From: Actinosynnema pretiosum
Lineage (GTDB): Bacteria > Actinomycetota > Actinomycetes > Mycobacteriales > Pseudonocardiaceae
Direction of reading: 5' to 3'
Length of the DNA stretch: 64,000 nt
NCBI RefSeq assembly: GCF_024171695.1
Contig: NZ_JAMTCF010000009.1
Span: forward strand, 1 to 64,000
Position numbers and translations under genes: made by a program. The notes below the pieces were generated by a model. That model was not told the DNA's origin, did not search any database, and saw nothing but the letters and a program-made list of their open reading frames with translations. Positions within the stretch are counted from its first letter, which is position 1. The number at the start of each line of letters is the position of its first letter. Below are positions 29,715 through 38,483 of this stretch, piece by piece.

Positions 29715-29749
29715 ACCTCGCCAGGGATCTTCCCGGACCCTGGCGAGGT
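29715..29749 (+). terminator. Perfect 12-bp terminator hairpin after serC
   Basis: ACCTCGCCAGGG, 11-nt loop, CCCTGGCGAGGT. Flanking bases GT/AC extend the stem. Confidence 0.8.
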
Positions 29750-29899
29750 GAACCTTGCGGTAACACGCGTGCGTCGGCCGACGACATGCGGGAAGATCGC
29801 GTGAAGACATACGGTCGGCACGGCGAGCCTCCCGCGTCAAGGCGGCGCGCCGGACTACCGTCGGTACACGGCGAGGTGAATGGCAACCGGGAGGCCATG

Positions 29900-30715
29900 A
29901 TGCGAACGCTGCGAGTGGTCGGGCTCGACGAGGACGGCAAGTCGATCGTCCTTGAGGACCCCGAACGCGGCGAGCGCTTCGTGCTGCCCGCCGACGAGCG
30001 CCTGCGCGCAGCCGCGCGCGGCGATCTCACCAGACTCGGCCAGATCGAGGTCGAGACCGAGAGCCAGATGCGCCCCCGCGAGATCCAGGCGCGCATCCGC
30101 GCCGGTGAGTCCGTGGACCAGGTCGCCGCGATCGCGGGCATCCCCGCGCACCGCGTCGAGCGCTTCGCCTACCCGGTCCTGCTGGAGCGGTCCCGCATCG
30201 CCGACCTGGCCCAGCGCGCCCACCCGGTCCGCGAGGACGGCCCGGACGTGCAGACCCTCGGCGAGGTCGTCGCGCACTCCTTCGGCCTGCGCGGCCAGGA
30301 GTACGTCGACGTCAGCTGGGACTCCTGGCGAGGCGAGGACGGCCGCTGGGTCGTCCAACTCCACTGGACGGCAGGCCGCTCGGACAACCGCGCGCACTGG
30401 GCCTTCCACCCCGGCGCGCACGGCGGCACCGTCACGGCCCTGGACGACGCGGCAGTCGACCTGATGGACCCCAACCCGAACCGGGTGCGCAGCCTGCGCG
30501 CCGTGACCCACCTGGCCCGAGCGGCCCTGGACGTCGAAGGCAGGCCCCTGGCCGAGCCGGAAATCCTGGTCCGCGAGGAGCGCCCGGTGGTGGACGAGCC
30601 GATCGTGGTGGACGGCGAACTGGCAGAGGACCAGCCAGCCAAGCGAGGCAAGAAGAACCACCCGATCGTCCCGTCCTGGGAGGACGTCCTCCTGGGAGTC
30701 CGCTCCAGGGGATGA
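29900..30715 (+). CDS. sepH: Septation protein SepH
   Basis: 271 residues. SepH (DUF3071) stimulates FtsZ assembly in actinobacterial cell division. The N-terminus MRTLRVVGLDEDGKSIVLEDP, the helix-turn-helix-like core SVDQVAAIAGIPAHRVERFAYPVLLERSRIADLAQ (about residues 75-110) and the short conserved C-terminal motif IVPSWEDVLLGVR are all diagnostic. ATG at 29900 is chosen because GGGAGG lies 5 nt upstream and homologues begin MRxLRVVG; earlier in-frame starts would add a basic unrelated stretch. It is monocistronic, with a hairpin at 30750. Confidence 0.93.
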   Translation: MRTLRVVGLDEDGKSIVLEDPERGERFVLPADERLRAAARGDLTRLGQIEVETESQMRPREIQARIRAGESVDQVAAIAGIPAHRVERFAYPVLLERSRIADLAQRAHPVREDGPDVQTLGEVVAHSFGLRGQEYVDVSWDSWRGEDGRWVVQLHWTAGRSDNRAHWAFHPGAHGGTVTALDDAAVDLMDPNPNRVRSLRAVTHLARAALDVEGRPLAEPEILVREERPVVDEPIVVDGELAEDQPAKRGKKNHPIVPSWEDVLLGVRSRG

Positions 30716-30749
30716 CGCCCAGGGGCGAAACCCCGGCACTCAAGCACCA

Positions 30750-30787
30750 CCGATGGCCCGCCGACCGCATTGGTCGCGGGCCATCGG
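30750..30787 (+). terminator. Hairpin terminator after sepH
   Basis: CCGATGGCCCG-CCGACC pairs with GGTCG-CGGGCCATCGG around a GCATT loop, 35 bp after the stop. Confidence 0.7.
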
Positions 30788-30914
30788 CATGGAAAGGCTG
30801 CGGCCTAGAACCAGAACCAGGTCCAGGCCCAGCCCATCCCCATCCCCATCCCCACTCGCGGGACAGCAGCCGCCCTGCCCCCGAGCCGCAGGCCACAGAC
30901 CGATGGCCTCACGA

Positions 30915-31088
30915 GCACTCCTAAGCCACACGTCGACGCCCCACGGACCGCAAGCCGGCCGCACTCCTAAGTCCGCAGGTCGACTGCCCCACGGGCCGCA
31001 AGCCAGCCGCACTCCTAAGCCACACGTCGACCGCCTCACGAACCGCAAGTCGACCGCACTCCTAAGTCCGCAGGTCGCAGGTCGACCG
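30915..31088. repeat. Four ~47-bp imperfect tandem repeats
   Basis: Units start at 30915, 30961, 31009 and 31056 with GCACTCCTAAG. Units 1 and 3 continue CCACACGTCGAC, units 2 and 4 TCCGCAGGTCG, so the array has an A-B-A-B order; each ends with a RCCGCAAGYCRRCC segment. The array abuts the third copy of the structured repeat. Just upstream (30834-30856) is a CCCATC hexamer run. The 744 bp from sepH to the membrane-protein gene at 31460 hold no gene. Confidence 0.8.
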
Positions 31089-31393
31089 CTTCGCGGGCTG
31101 CGGGGCGAGCGCAGCGAGCCCGCAGCCACCCAATCCCGCGTCCCTCTTCTCCGTGTGGCCTGGCGCAGCCCGAGCGCAGGTGTCAAGATGCCGCCGCACT
31201 GCGCGGAAGACCGGGGTGTCATACGGCGTCTTGACGCCTGTGCTTGCCTGAAAGGAGGCCACACGGAGAAGAGGGACCCCGCCCACCGCAGTGGTAAACC
31301 GCACCACCCCCGGAAGCGCCACCGGCCGGCAGAGCCCGTCCCCCTCTTTTTTGGAGGTCTGCCCCGCCGGCGAGGCGAGCTCTTCAGCTCTTG
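31089..31393 (-). repeat. Structured ~305-bp repeat, copy 3 (full length, inverted)
   Basis: Reverse-complement counterpart of 13807-14116 over its whole length, including the CCTCCAAAAAAGAGGGG segment and the GGGCTCGCTGCGCTCGCCC hairpin. The outer arms 31140-31160 and 31257-31277 are an exact 21-bp inverted repeat whose central bases differ from those of copy 2 in a compensating manner. Confidence 0.85.
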
Positions 31394-31459
31394 ATCTCCA
31401 TCCCCCACGTTGATCAACATCGGGTTTGCGCCCTCACCCGTTCGGGCAACCCCGTCCCC

Positions 31460-31834
31460 ATGCTTGGTCGAGTGGTGGTCGGCGCCGCGCTGGGCGCGGG
31501 TCTCGGTGCCGCGTGGATGTGGCTGCGCGACCGGATCGTCTCCGGTCGGGTCTGCACCCAGGAGGACTGGGGCTGCCTGGAGCTCTACCTGGTGATGATC
31601 CCGGTCGGCCTGATCGCCGCCGTGGTCATCTCCTGGGCCGTGTTCGCGGCGGCCCACGTCGGCCGCCCCCTGGGCACGGCGGCCGTCAGCGTGGCCTTCG
31701 CAGCCGCGCTCGCCCTGCTCACCGTGTGGTTCGAGATCCCAGGCGACGTGCTGCTCACCAGCGCCGTCGGGTTCGTGCTCGCCTCACCGGTGACCGCACG
31801 CCGCCCCGCAGTCCACACCGCGACCCGTGGCTGA
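31460..31834 (+). CDS. Small polytopic membrane protein, unknown function
   Basis: 124 residues with about four hydrophobic segments (MLGRVVVGAALGAGLGAAW; LYLVMIPVGLIAAVVISWAVF; AAVSVAFAAALALLTVWF; DVLLTSAVGFVLA) and a short polar loop with two cysteines (RVCTQEDWGCLE). ATG at 31460 lacks a Shine-Dalgarno sequence. I do not recognise the family. It stands 67 bp after the structured repeat and is followed by another membrane-protein gene in the same direction, similar in style, so the two may work together. Confidence 0.65.
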   Translation: MLGRVVVGAALGAGLGAAWMWLRDRIVSGRVCTQEDWGCLELYLVMIPVGLIAAVVISWAVFAAAHVGRPLGTAAVSVAFAAALALLTVWFEIPGDVLLTSAVGFVLASPVTARRPAVHTATRG

Positions 31835-31931
31835 GGTGAGCCGCCTGAAGTCGGGCGGTCCCACGGACAGCTTCACGCACAGGTTCCGGTTGCGCCGCGC
31901 CACGGCCAACCCCCGAACGGAGGACACCCCG

Positions 31932-32516
31932 GTGAGCGAGACCATCTCACCTCGAAACACCACGTCCACCCCACCTTCCTTCCCCTCCTCGACCCCCTCC
32001 TCCTCCACCTCCACCTCCACCGAGGAAGTCACCTCGGCCCACAGCACCCCGGTCGACACCCGCCCCCGCCCGACCATCCGGGAGCGCGGCTCCCGAGCAG
32101 GCAGCTTCGCGTTCTCCGCGCTGCTCCGAGTCGTCCTCTCCGGCGTGGTGGGCGCAGCCCTGTGCGCGGCCTGGATCGCCGCCCACCAGGCGGGCCTCCT
32201 GCACCGCGCCCTGGGCGAGGCCTCCGCGTCCCTCCCCGACTTCCTGCTCCTGCTCTTCGTCGGCCTCCCCCTGGCCCTGGTCACCAGCGCGCTCCTCGCA
32301 GGCCCGCTGCTCTGGCTCCTCGGCGTCCGCCCCGCGTGGCCGATCGTGCTCCTCGGCCCGGTGGTCCTCGCCGCAGCCCACTACTTCGACGTGCCGAACC
32401 TGCTAGCCGGAACGGGCGACCAGTGGGTCGTCCTCGCGATCCTCGCGGGCCTCAGCTACGCCCTGGCCGGCCTGCTCACCATCCCCACGATGCTGATGCG
32501 CTCCCGCAAGGCCTGA
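31932..32516 (+). CDS. Membrane protein with Ser/Thr-rich N-terminus, unknown function
   Basis: 194 residues. The first ~45 residues are Ser/Thr/Pro-rich and probably disordered (STPPSFPSSTPSSSTSTST), then four hydrophobic helices follow. GTG at 31932 is supported by GGAGG eight nt upstream; an in-frame GTG at 31827 overlaps the preceding gene and has no such site. Weak similarity in layout to the upstream membrane protein (VVLSGVVGAALCAAWIA against VVVGAALGAGLGAAWMW) suggests an old duplication. Confidence 0.65.
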   Translation: MSETISPRNTTSTPPSFPSSTPSSSTSTSTEEVTSAHSTPVDTRPRPTIRERGSRAGSFAFSALLRVVLSGVVGAALCAAWIAAHQAGLLHRALGEASASLPDFLLLLFVGLPLALVTSALLAGPLLWLLGVRPAWPIVLLGPVVLAAAHYFDVPNLLAGTGDQWVVLAILAGLSYALAGLLTIPTMLMRSRKA

Positions 32517-32642
32517 CCCCGAAAACACCCCCCGCCCCCAAGAGCACTCCCCCCCAAGAGCACTCCCCCCAAGAGCGCCCCTGACCCCGGCCCCGGAGCG
32601 GAACCCCCGCCCGGAGCCGGGGTCCTCCCGTGTCATCCCACG

Positions 32643-32882
32643 TCAACCCACGTCATCCCCAGGCCCCGGAACCACATCCAGCACCCCCACATCCCGCCCC
32701 TCCCGCGCACACCACTCCACCGCCACCTCCCGGCTGACCGGCCGCGCCCCGTCCGGCCCCCGCCCCGGCACCGGCCGCCACCCGTCCGGCGCGAGCACGC
32801 TCAACCGCCCGCCCCGAACCGCCATCAACCTCCCCACCGGGAACGCCATCACCGGTTCGGAGAGCAGAAAACCGATCTCCAC
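32643..32882 (-). CDS. Short hypothetical protein with strong ribosome binding site
   Basis: 79 residues: VEIGFLLSEPVMAFPVGRL, then VRGGRLSVLAPDGWRPVPG and VSREVAVEWCAREGRDVGVLDVV. GGAGG lies 6 nt before the GTG at 32882. It has a strand-rich look without membrane segments and high third-position GC. It is divergent from the ABC exporter operon, with about 100 bp between the two starts. No family recognised; it could be a spurious frame, but the start context argues for a real gene. The 126 bp after the upstream gene contain AAGAGCACTCCCCC-type tandem repeats at 32538-32577. Confidence 0.45.
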   Translation of the reverse strand: MEIGFLLSEPVMAFPVGRLMAVRGGRLSVLAPDGWRPVPGRGPDGARPVSREVAVEWCAREGRDVGVLDVVPGPGDDVG

Positions 32883-32986
32883 GGTTGACCTCCAGCGCAC
32901 TGGAGCCCTCACCCTCGGTGGTGAAAAACCGGATGCCACCGGCAGGCCCGCCTTCGTACTGTCGAAGTGGACCCGAGGGGGAACTC

Positions 32987-34756
32987 GTGAACGACCAACG
33001 TACTTCCACAGCCGCGACCCTGCGCAGGCTGTGGCCGTACCTGCGCCCCGTCAAGAACCCGATAGCCATCAGCACGGGAGCCGCCGCGCTCGCCATGCTG
33101 TGCGGACTCGGCATCCCGCTGGTCACCCAGCGGGTCGTCGACGGCCCGATCGCGCACCGCGACCCGTCCGCCCTGCCCTGGCTGATCGGCCTCGTCCTGG
33201 CGCTGGGCCTCGGCGAGGCCCTGCTCTTCTACACCCGCCGCAAGGTCATCGCAGGCCCGGCCTCGGACGTCGAGCTGGCCATGCGCACCGACCTCTACAC
33301 CCGTCTCCAGGCGCTCCCGGTCTCCTTCCACGACCGCTGGCAGTCCGGCCAACTGCTCTCCCGCGCCACCAGCGACCTCACCACCGTCCGCCGGTTCGTG
33401 GCGTTCGTCCTGGTGTTCCTGCTGGTCAACACCACCGTCATCGTCGTCGGCCTCGGCGTGCTGTTCTGGCTGTCCCCGCTGCTCGGCCTGGTCGCGCTGG
33501 TGTGCACCCTGCCGCTGATGGGCCTGTCCTACCTGTTCGAGACCCGCTACAAGGTCGCCGCCCGCCTCTCCCAGGACCAGGCCGGCGACCTCACCACCAC
33601 GGTCGAGGAGTCCGTGCTGGGCATCCGGGTGCTCAAGGCGTTCGGCCGGGGCCCGCACCTGGCCGCCAGGTTCCAGCGCCAGGCCCGCGAGCTGCGCGGC
33701 ACCGAGCTGGTCAAGGTCCGGGTGTTCGCCGCGCTGTGGGCGGCTCTGCTGGTCCTGCCCGAGCTGTCCATCGCGGGCCAGCTCGCCGTGGGCGCCTTCG
33801 GCATCACCTCCGGCACGATGACCGCGGGCACCCTCATCGCCGCCATCGCGGTCAGCGCCTACCTGCGCTGGCCGGTCGACTCGATCGGGTGGTTGTTGTC
33901 CGAGACCAACCAGACCGCGGCGGCCGTCGAGCGCTACTTCGAGGTGCTCGACGAACCGCTCGCGATCACCTCTCCCACCACCCCGCGACCGCTGGCCACC
34001 CCGGTGCGCGGGCACCTGCGCTTCGAGGGCGTCCGCTTCGGCCACCCCGGTTCGGCCGACGAGGTGCTGCGCGGCGTCGACCTGGAGGTGCGGCCCGGCG
34101 AGACCGTCGCGCTGGTCGGCGCGACCGGGTCCGGCAAGACCGCGCTCACCGCGCTGGTGCCCAGGCTCGCCGACGTCACCGGCGGCCGGGTCACCCTGGA
34201 CGGGGTCGACGTGCGCGAGCTGGACCTGGCCGAGCTGCGCCGGGTCGTCGGCACCGCGTTCGAGGAGCCGGTCCTGTTCTCCGCCAGCGTCACCGAGAAC
34301 GTCGTCCTCGGCGGCGGGGACGCCTCGCCGCACGCGGTGCGCGAGGCGCTGCGGGTGGCGCGCGCCGAGGAGTTCGTCGACGCCCTCCCGTGGGGCCAGG
34401 ACACCCGCATCGGCGAGCAGGGCCTGTCCCTGTCCGGCGGCCAGCGGCAGCGGCTCGCGCTGGCCCGCGCGGTCGCGGGCAGACCGGCGGTGCTGGTGCT
34501 GGACGACCCGCTGTCCGCGCTGGACGTGCACACCGAGGCCGAGGTCGAGGCCGCGCTGCGGCGCGTGCTGCGCGGCGTCACGGCGCTGGTCGTCGCCCAC
34601 CGCCCGAGCACCGTGCAGCTCGCCGACCGGGTGGCCGTGCTGTCCGGCGGCCGGATCACCGCCATCGGCACGCACCGCGAGCTGCTCGCGGGCAACGCCG
34701 AGTACCGGCACCTCCTGTCGACCCTGGCTGACGAGGACGAGGAGGTGCGGGTGTGA
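32987..34756 (+). CDS. ABC exporter half-transporter (TMD-NBD), first subunit
   Basis: 589 residues: six-helix type I exporter domain (about 1-330) with SFHDRWQSGQLLSRATSDL in the coupling region, then a nucleotide-binding domain with Walker A VGATGSGKTAL, signature LSLSGGQRQRLALARAV and Walker B VLVLDDPLSALDVHTE. The usual catalytic Glu after Walker B is Asp here (LDDP), so this is the degenerate half of a heterodimer whose partner is the next gene (LDEA). GTG at 32987 follows GAGGGGG. Probably a multidrug or lipid exporter. Confidence 0.92.
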   Translation: MNDQRTSTAATLRRLWPYLRPVKNPIAISTGAAALAMLCGLGIPLVTQRVVDGPIAHRDPSALPWLIGLVLALGLGEALLFYTRRKVIAGPASDVELAMRTDLYTRLQALPVSFHDRWQSGQLLSRATSDLTTVRRFVAFVLVFLLVNTTVIVVGLGVLFWLSPLLGLVALVCTLPLMGLSYLFETRYKVAARLSQDQAGDLTTTVEESVLGIRVLKAFGRGPHLAARFQRQARELRGTELVKVRVFAALWAALLVLPELSIAGQLAVGAFGITSGTMTAGTLIAAIAVSAYLRWPVDSIGWLLSETNQTAAAVERYFEVLDEPLAITSPTTPRPLATPVRGHLRFEGVRFGHPGSADEVLRGVDLEVRPGETVALVGATGSGKTALTALVPRLADVTGGRVTLDGVDVRELDLAELRRVVGTAFEEPVLFSASVTENVVLGGGDASPHAVREALRVARAEEFVDALPWGQDTRIGEQGLSLSGGQRQRLALARAVAGRPAVLVLDDPLSALDVHTEAEVEAALRRVLRGVTALVVAHRPSTVQLADRVAVLSGGRITAIGTHRELLAGNAEYRHLLSTLADEDEEVRV

Positions 34757-36717
34757 ACGCCACAACCGGCAACGGCCCGGAAGACCCCACCGGCACCGGA
34801 CCCACCGCGCAGAACCCGACCCCCATCGCCCAGGACCCGACCACCCCGACCACCACCCAGGAGCCGCCCCCCACCACCCAGAACCCGACCACCCCACCCC
34901 CCTCGGTCGACGGCTGGCGCGGGGTCGCCGCCGAGGAGGTCGACACCCCCGACCGCGCCACCGGAACCCGCCTGCGCGCCCGCTCCCGCCGCCTCCTCGG
35001 CTCCCTGCTCCGCCCCCACGCCGCCCTGGTCGCCCTCTCCCTCGTCCTGATGGTCGTGGAGAACCTGGTCCTGCTCGCGGGCCCGCTGCTGATCGCCGCC
35101 GCGATCGACCGGGGCGTCCCGGCCGCGCTCGACGGCGACCCGACCACCCTCGCCTGGTGCGTCGGCGGCTACGCCGCGTCCGGCCTGGCCGCCACCGTCC
35201 TGCGCTACGCGTTCGTGCGGCTCATCGGCCGCATCGGCCAGGACGTCCTGCTCGACCTGCGCCTGCGCGTGTTCCGGCACGTCCAGCGGCTGTCCGTGTC
35301 CTTCCACGAGCGCTACACCTCCGGCAAGGTCATCTCCCGGATGACCAACGACGTCGACTCGCTGCAGAACCTGCTCGACGAGGGCCTCGACGGGTTCTTC
35401 AACGCGATGCTGTCGGTGTTCGCGATCAGCGTCGTGCTGTTCGCCCTGGACGTGCCGATGGCGCTGTTCGTGCTGTCCGGGTTCCTGCCGCTGGTGCTGC
35501 TGATCCGCTGGTTCCAGTCCCGCTCGGCGGCGGCCTACCGGGGCACCACCGGCTCGATCGCCAAGGTCGTCGTGCAGCTGGTGGAGACCATGAACGGCAT
35601 CCGCGCCGTCCAGGCGTTCCGCCGCGAGCCGCGCAACGAGCGGATCATGGCCGAGCTGAACGGCTCCTACCGGGACGCCAACGTGACCGCGCTGAGCGTG
35701 GTCGCCACGTTCACCTCGTCCGTGCGCGCCATCGGCAACATCTCGCTCGCCGTCCTGCTGGCGTGGGGCGCGTGGCGGGTCGCGGACGGCAGCCTGGAGC
35801 TGGGCGTGCTGGCCGCGTTCACGCTCTACGTGCGGCGGTTCTACGACCCGATGGACAACATCGCCATGTTCACCAACGCCTACGCCGCCGCCACCGCCGC
35901 GCTGGAGAAGCTGTCCGGGCTGCTGGAGGAGCGCCCGTCGGTGCCCGACCCCGTCGACCCCGTCCCGCTGGGGCCGGTGCGCGGCGAGGTCCGCTTCGAG
36001 GGCGTCGAGTTCCGCTACCCGGCCTCCGACTCGCTCGTGCTGCCCCGGTTCGACCTGCGCGTCCCGGCCGGGCAGACCGTGGCGCTGGTCGGGGCCACCG
36101 GCGCGGGCAAGTCCACCCTGGCCAAGCTGGTCGCCCGCTTCTACGACCCGACCGGGGGAGCGGTGTGGCTGGACGGCGCCGACCTGCGGTCGGTGGCCGA
36201 CGCGGACCTGCGCCGTGCCGTGGTGATGGTGACGCAGGAGAACTTCCTGTTCGAGGGCACGGTGGCCGACAACATCGCCCTGGGCCGCCCCGACGCCACC
36301 CGCGAGGAGGTCGTCGCGGCGGCGGTCGCGGTCGGCGCGCACGACTTCGTCGACGAGCTGCCCGACGGCTACGACACCGACGTGAGCAAGCGCGGCGGCC
36401 GGTTGTCGTCCGGGCAGCGGCAGCTCGTGGCGTTCGCGCGGGCGTTCCTGGCCGACCCGGCGGTGCTGGTGCTGGACGAGGCCACGTCGAGCCTGGACGT
36501 GCCGACCGAGCGCTCCGTGCAGACCGCGCTGGAGACGGTGCTGGCGAGCCGGACGGCGTTCATCATCGCCCACCGGCTGTCCACGGTCCTGATCGCTGAC
36601 CGGGTGCTGGTGGTCGACGGCGGCCGGGTCGTGGAGGACGGGACGCCCGAGGAGCTGATCGGGGAGCGGGGCAGGTTCGCGCGGTTGCACGAGGCGTGGC
36701 GCGAATCGCTCGCCTGA
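34753..36717 (+). CDS. ABC exporter half-transporter (TMD-NBD), second subunit
   Basis: 654 residues. An N-terminal ~60-residue Thr/Pro/Gln-rich tail (PTTPTTTQEPPPTTQNPTTP) precedes the six-helix domain (SFHERYTSGKVISRMTNDVDSLQ) and the nucleotide-binding domain (VGATGAGKSTL, RLSSGQRQLVAFARAFL, VLVLDEATSSLDV), which keeps the catalytic Glu. The signature is LSSGQ rather than LSGGQ. GTG at 34753 overlaps the upstream stop by 4 bp. The disordered tail is not part of the usual fold and its coding DNA is an ACC/CCC repeat tract. Works with the preceding gene as a heterodimer. Confidence 0.92.
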   Translation: MNATTGNGPEDPTGTGPTAQNPTPIAQDPTTPTTTQEPPPTTQNPTTPPPSVDGWRGVAAEEVDTPDRATGTRLRARSRRLLGSLLRPHAALVALSLVLMVVENLVLLAGPLLIAAAIDRGVPAALDGDPTTLAWCVGGYAASGLAATVLRYAFVRLIGRIGQDVLLDLRLRVFRHVQRLSVSFHERYTSGKVISRMTNDVDSLQNLLDEGLDGFFNAMLSVFAISVVLFALDVPMALFVLSGFLPLVLLIRWFQSRSAAAYRGTTGSIAKVVVQLVETMNGIRAVQAFRREPRNERIMAELNGSYRDANVTALSVVATFTSSVRAIGNISLAVLLAWGAWRVADGSLELGVLAAFTLYVRRFYDPMDNIAMFTNAYAAATAALEKLSGLLEERPSVPDPVDPVPLGPVRGEVRFEGVEFRYPASDSLVLPRFDLRVPAGQTVALVGATGAGKSTLAKLVARFYDPTGGAVWLDGADLRSVADADLRRAVVMVTQENFLFEGTVADNIALGRPDATREEVVAAAVAVGAHDFVDELPDGYDTDVSKRGGRLSSGQRQLVAFARAFLADPAVLVLDEATSSLDVPTERSVQTALETVLASRTAFIIAHRLSTVLIADRVLVVDGGRVVEDGTPEELIGERGRFARLHEAWRESLA

Positions 36718-36747
36718 ACCGCGTACCGCCCCGCTGACGGGGTAACC

Positions 36748-36795
36748 GGACGAGGTGGGGGGCGGGCGGCGACCCGTCCCCCACCTCCCTCGTCC
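36748..36795. terminator. Hairpin between convergent ABC exporter and hydrolase-like genes
   Basis: GGACGAGGTGGGGG pairs with CCCCCACCTcccTCGTCC across a GC-rich loop, ending both converging transcripts. Confidence 0.6.
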
Positions 36796-36834
36796 ACGGC
36801 CCCGCTCACCCCCGCCCGTACCGCTCATCCCTGC

Positions 36835-37812
36835 TCACCCTCGCCCGTACCGCTCGCCCACCGCGTGGAACGCGGCCTTCGGCTCCCACCGCCGCTCGTC
36901 CAGCGCCCGCACCACCCCGTAGCTCGCCGCGTCGAACTCGCCGGCCAGGTGGTGGCAGGAGAACGTGCACAGGAACGCCGAGTCCACCCCGGCCGCCTCG
37001 AACACGTCCAGCAGCTCCAGCACCACCCCGGCCTGCTCCGCCTCGTCGCGCACCGGGTCGCCCCGCAACCCGGTGGTCCGCCCGTCCTCGCCCCACTCCA
37101 CCATCCCGACCGCCCGCGCCCCGACGTCGCCCGCGCCCCGGAACGTCGCGCAGCCGAACTCGGTGATCGCCACCGGCTTCCCGCGCGCGACCACCCCCTC
37201 CACCGCCCCCGCGAACCGGTCGGCGATCTCGGCGGTCCGGTACAGGTCCAGCCCGACCAGGTCGAACGGCTCCCAGTCCACGTCCTCGATCGGGATGGCC
37301 GCGTAGGTCACCCGCCCGCCGAACCGCTCCCGCACCCCCGCGACCACCCGGCCCAGGAACGCGTTCAGCGCGGGCCCCGCGCCCCGGACCGCCTCGACCA
37401 GCCGCCCCGGATCGCCGCCGAGCAGCGCCATCCGCTCGGCGAAGGTCGCGCCGGGCAGGAACCCGGCGGTGCACAGCGTCAGCTCGGCGCCCGCGACCAG
37501 CACCACCTCGTGCCCCTCCAGCCGCGACCGCTCGGCCCGGTCCGCGCAGTCCACCAGCACCTCGTGCAGCTCGTCGGCGTCCAGGTGCCCGGAGAACGGC
37601 GACCACCAGACCTCCAGCCCCAGCCCGGCGGCGATCCGGGCGGCCAGCTCGATGCGGTCGAGGTCGCCGCCGGTGATCCGCACGGCCGTGCAGCGCAGGT
37701 CCTCGCGGATGGCCCGCAGGTCCCGCTCGACGTCCGCGCGCTCGAAGCTCTCGCGGGTGCTGACCAGCCCGTTGTGCCAGCCGGTGTCGTAGGTGATGCC
37801 CTTGGCGCGCAT
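36835..37812 (-). CDS. TIM-barrel glycoside-hydrolase-like protein
   Basis: 325 residues, no signal peptide. The chain has the alternation of a (beta/alpha)8 barrel: KGITYDTGW at the first strand, AVRITGGDLDRIELAARIAAGLGLEVWWSPFSG, EVVLVAGAELTLC, and AITEFGCATFRGAGDVG, where the Glu after strand 7 is placed like the nucleophile of glycoside hydrolases. Relatives are annotated variously as hydrolases or abortive-infection proteins; no activity is established that I can name. ATG 37812 follows GGGGAGGGGG. It is divergent from a TetR gene, with GGTAC-N5-GTACC operators in between, so it is probably repressed by that regulator. Its last codons are tandemly duplicated downstream. Confidence 0.65.
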   Translation of the reverse strand: MRAKGITYDTGWHNGLVSTRESFERADVERDLRAIREDLRCTAVRITGGDLDRIELAARIAAGLGLEVWWSPFSGHLDADELHEVLVDCADRAERSRLEGHEVVLVAGAELTLCTAGFLPGATFAERMALLGGDPGRLVEAVRGAGPALNAFLGRVVAGVRERFGGRVTYAAIPIEDVDWEPFDLVGLDLYRTAEIADRFAGAVEGVVARGKPVAITEFGCATFRGAGDVGARAVGMVEWGEDGRTTGLRGDPVRDEAEQAGVVLELLDVFEAAGVDSAFLCTFSCHHLAGEFDAASYGVVRALDERRWEPKAAFHAVGERYGRG

Positions 37813-37830
37813 CGCGCCCCCTCCCCTTAG

Positions 37831-37845
37831 GGTACGCCCAGTACC
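37831..37845. promoter_or_regulatory. TetR operator 1 (GGTAC-GCCCA-GTACC)
   Basis: A 15-bp inverted repeat, 19 bp in front of the hydrolase-like gene start; the same sequence with one half-site change recurs 54 bp away. Confidence 0.6.
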
Positions 37846-37884
37846 TTCCGGAGCGAAGCTAGCGCGCTGCCCACCGTCCTGTAA

Positions 37885-37899
37885 AGTACGCTCAGTACC
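37885..37899. promoter_or_regulatory. TetR operator 2 (AGTAC-GCTCA-GTACC)
   Basis: Second copy of the inverted repeat, 18 bp in front of the TetR start. Two sites in the divergent promoter indicate that the regulator represses itself and the neighbouring gene. Confidence 0.6.
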
Positions 37900-37916
37900 T
37901 TAAAAAGGGGGAGACG

Positions 37917-38483
37917 ATGCGCCGAAGGGGAGCCGAGCTGGAGCGCGCGGTGCTCGACGCCGCCACCGCCGAGCTGCTGGAGTCCGGGTACCGGGCGCTC
38001 ACCATGGAGCGCGTCGCCAAGCGCGCGGGCACCAACAAGAACGCCCTCTACCGCCGCTGGCCGCACCGGGCCGCGCTCGCCGCCGCCGCGTACCGCGCGC
38101 TCGTCGCCGACACCACCCGCACCCCGGACACCGGCGACCTGCGCGCCGACGTCCTCGGCCTGCTCCGCGACCTGGCCGCCGACCTCGCCTCGCCGCGCGG
38201 CGAGGTGCTCGCGGGCCTGGTCGCGGGCATCGCCGCCGAGGCGCCCGACCTGCTCGCCGAACTGCGCGAACTGGGCGCCCAGGCAGGTTCGGGGGTGTGG
38301 CTGACCGTGCTCGGGCGGGCCGTCGCACGCGGCGAGGCCAGGCCCGAGGCGCTGCTGCCCAGGGTCGCCGGGCTGCCGCTCGTGCTGCTGCGCAACGAGT
38401 TCCTGACCGGGGGCCCGCCCGGCGACGAGGCGCTCGTCGAGATCGTGGACCAGGTCTACCTGCCGCTGGTGCGCGTCAGGTAG
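37917..38483 (+). CDS. TetR family transcriptional regulator
   Basis: 188 residues. N-terminal DNA-binding domain: ELERAVLDAATAELLESGYRALTMERVAKRAGTNKNALYRRWPHRAAL, the classical TetR helix-turn-helix ending in YRRWPHR. The C-terminal part is an all-helical ligand domain resembling TetR_C_11. ATG at 37917 follows GGGGGAG. Two GGTAC-N5-GTACC-type sites lie just upstream. Ligand unknown. Confidence 0.9.
   Translation: MRRRGAELERAVLDAATAELLESGYRALTMERVAKRAGTNKNALYRRWPHRAALAAAAYRALVADTTRTPDTGDLRADVLGLLRDLAADLASPRGEVLAGLVAGIAAEAPDLLAELRELGAQAGSGVWLTVLGRAVARGEARPEALLPRVAGLPLVLLRNEFLTGGPPGDEALVEIVDQVYLPLVRVR

Noticed and set aside
30740..31400. Long frames through the repeat island
   Set aside because: They follow the tandem and hairpin repeats, exist on both strands and lack start signals.
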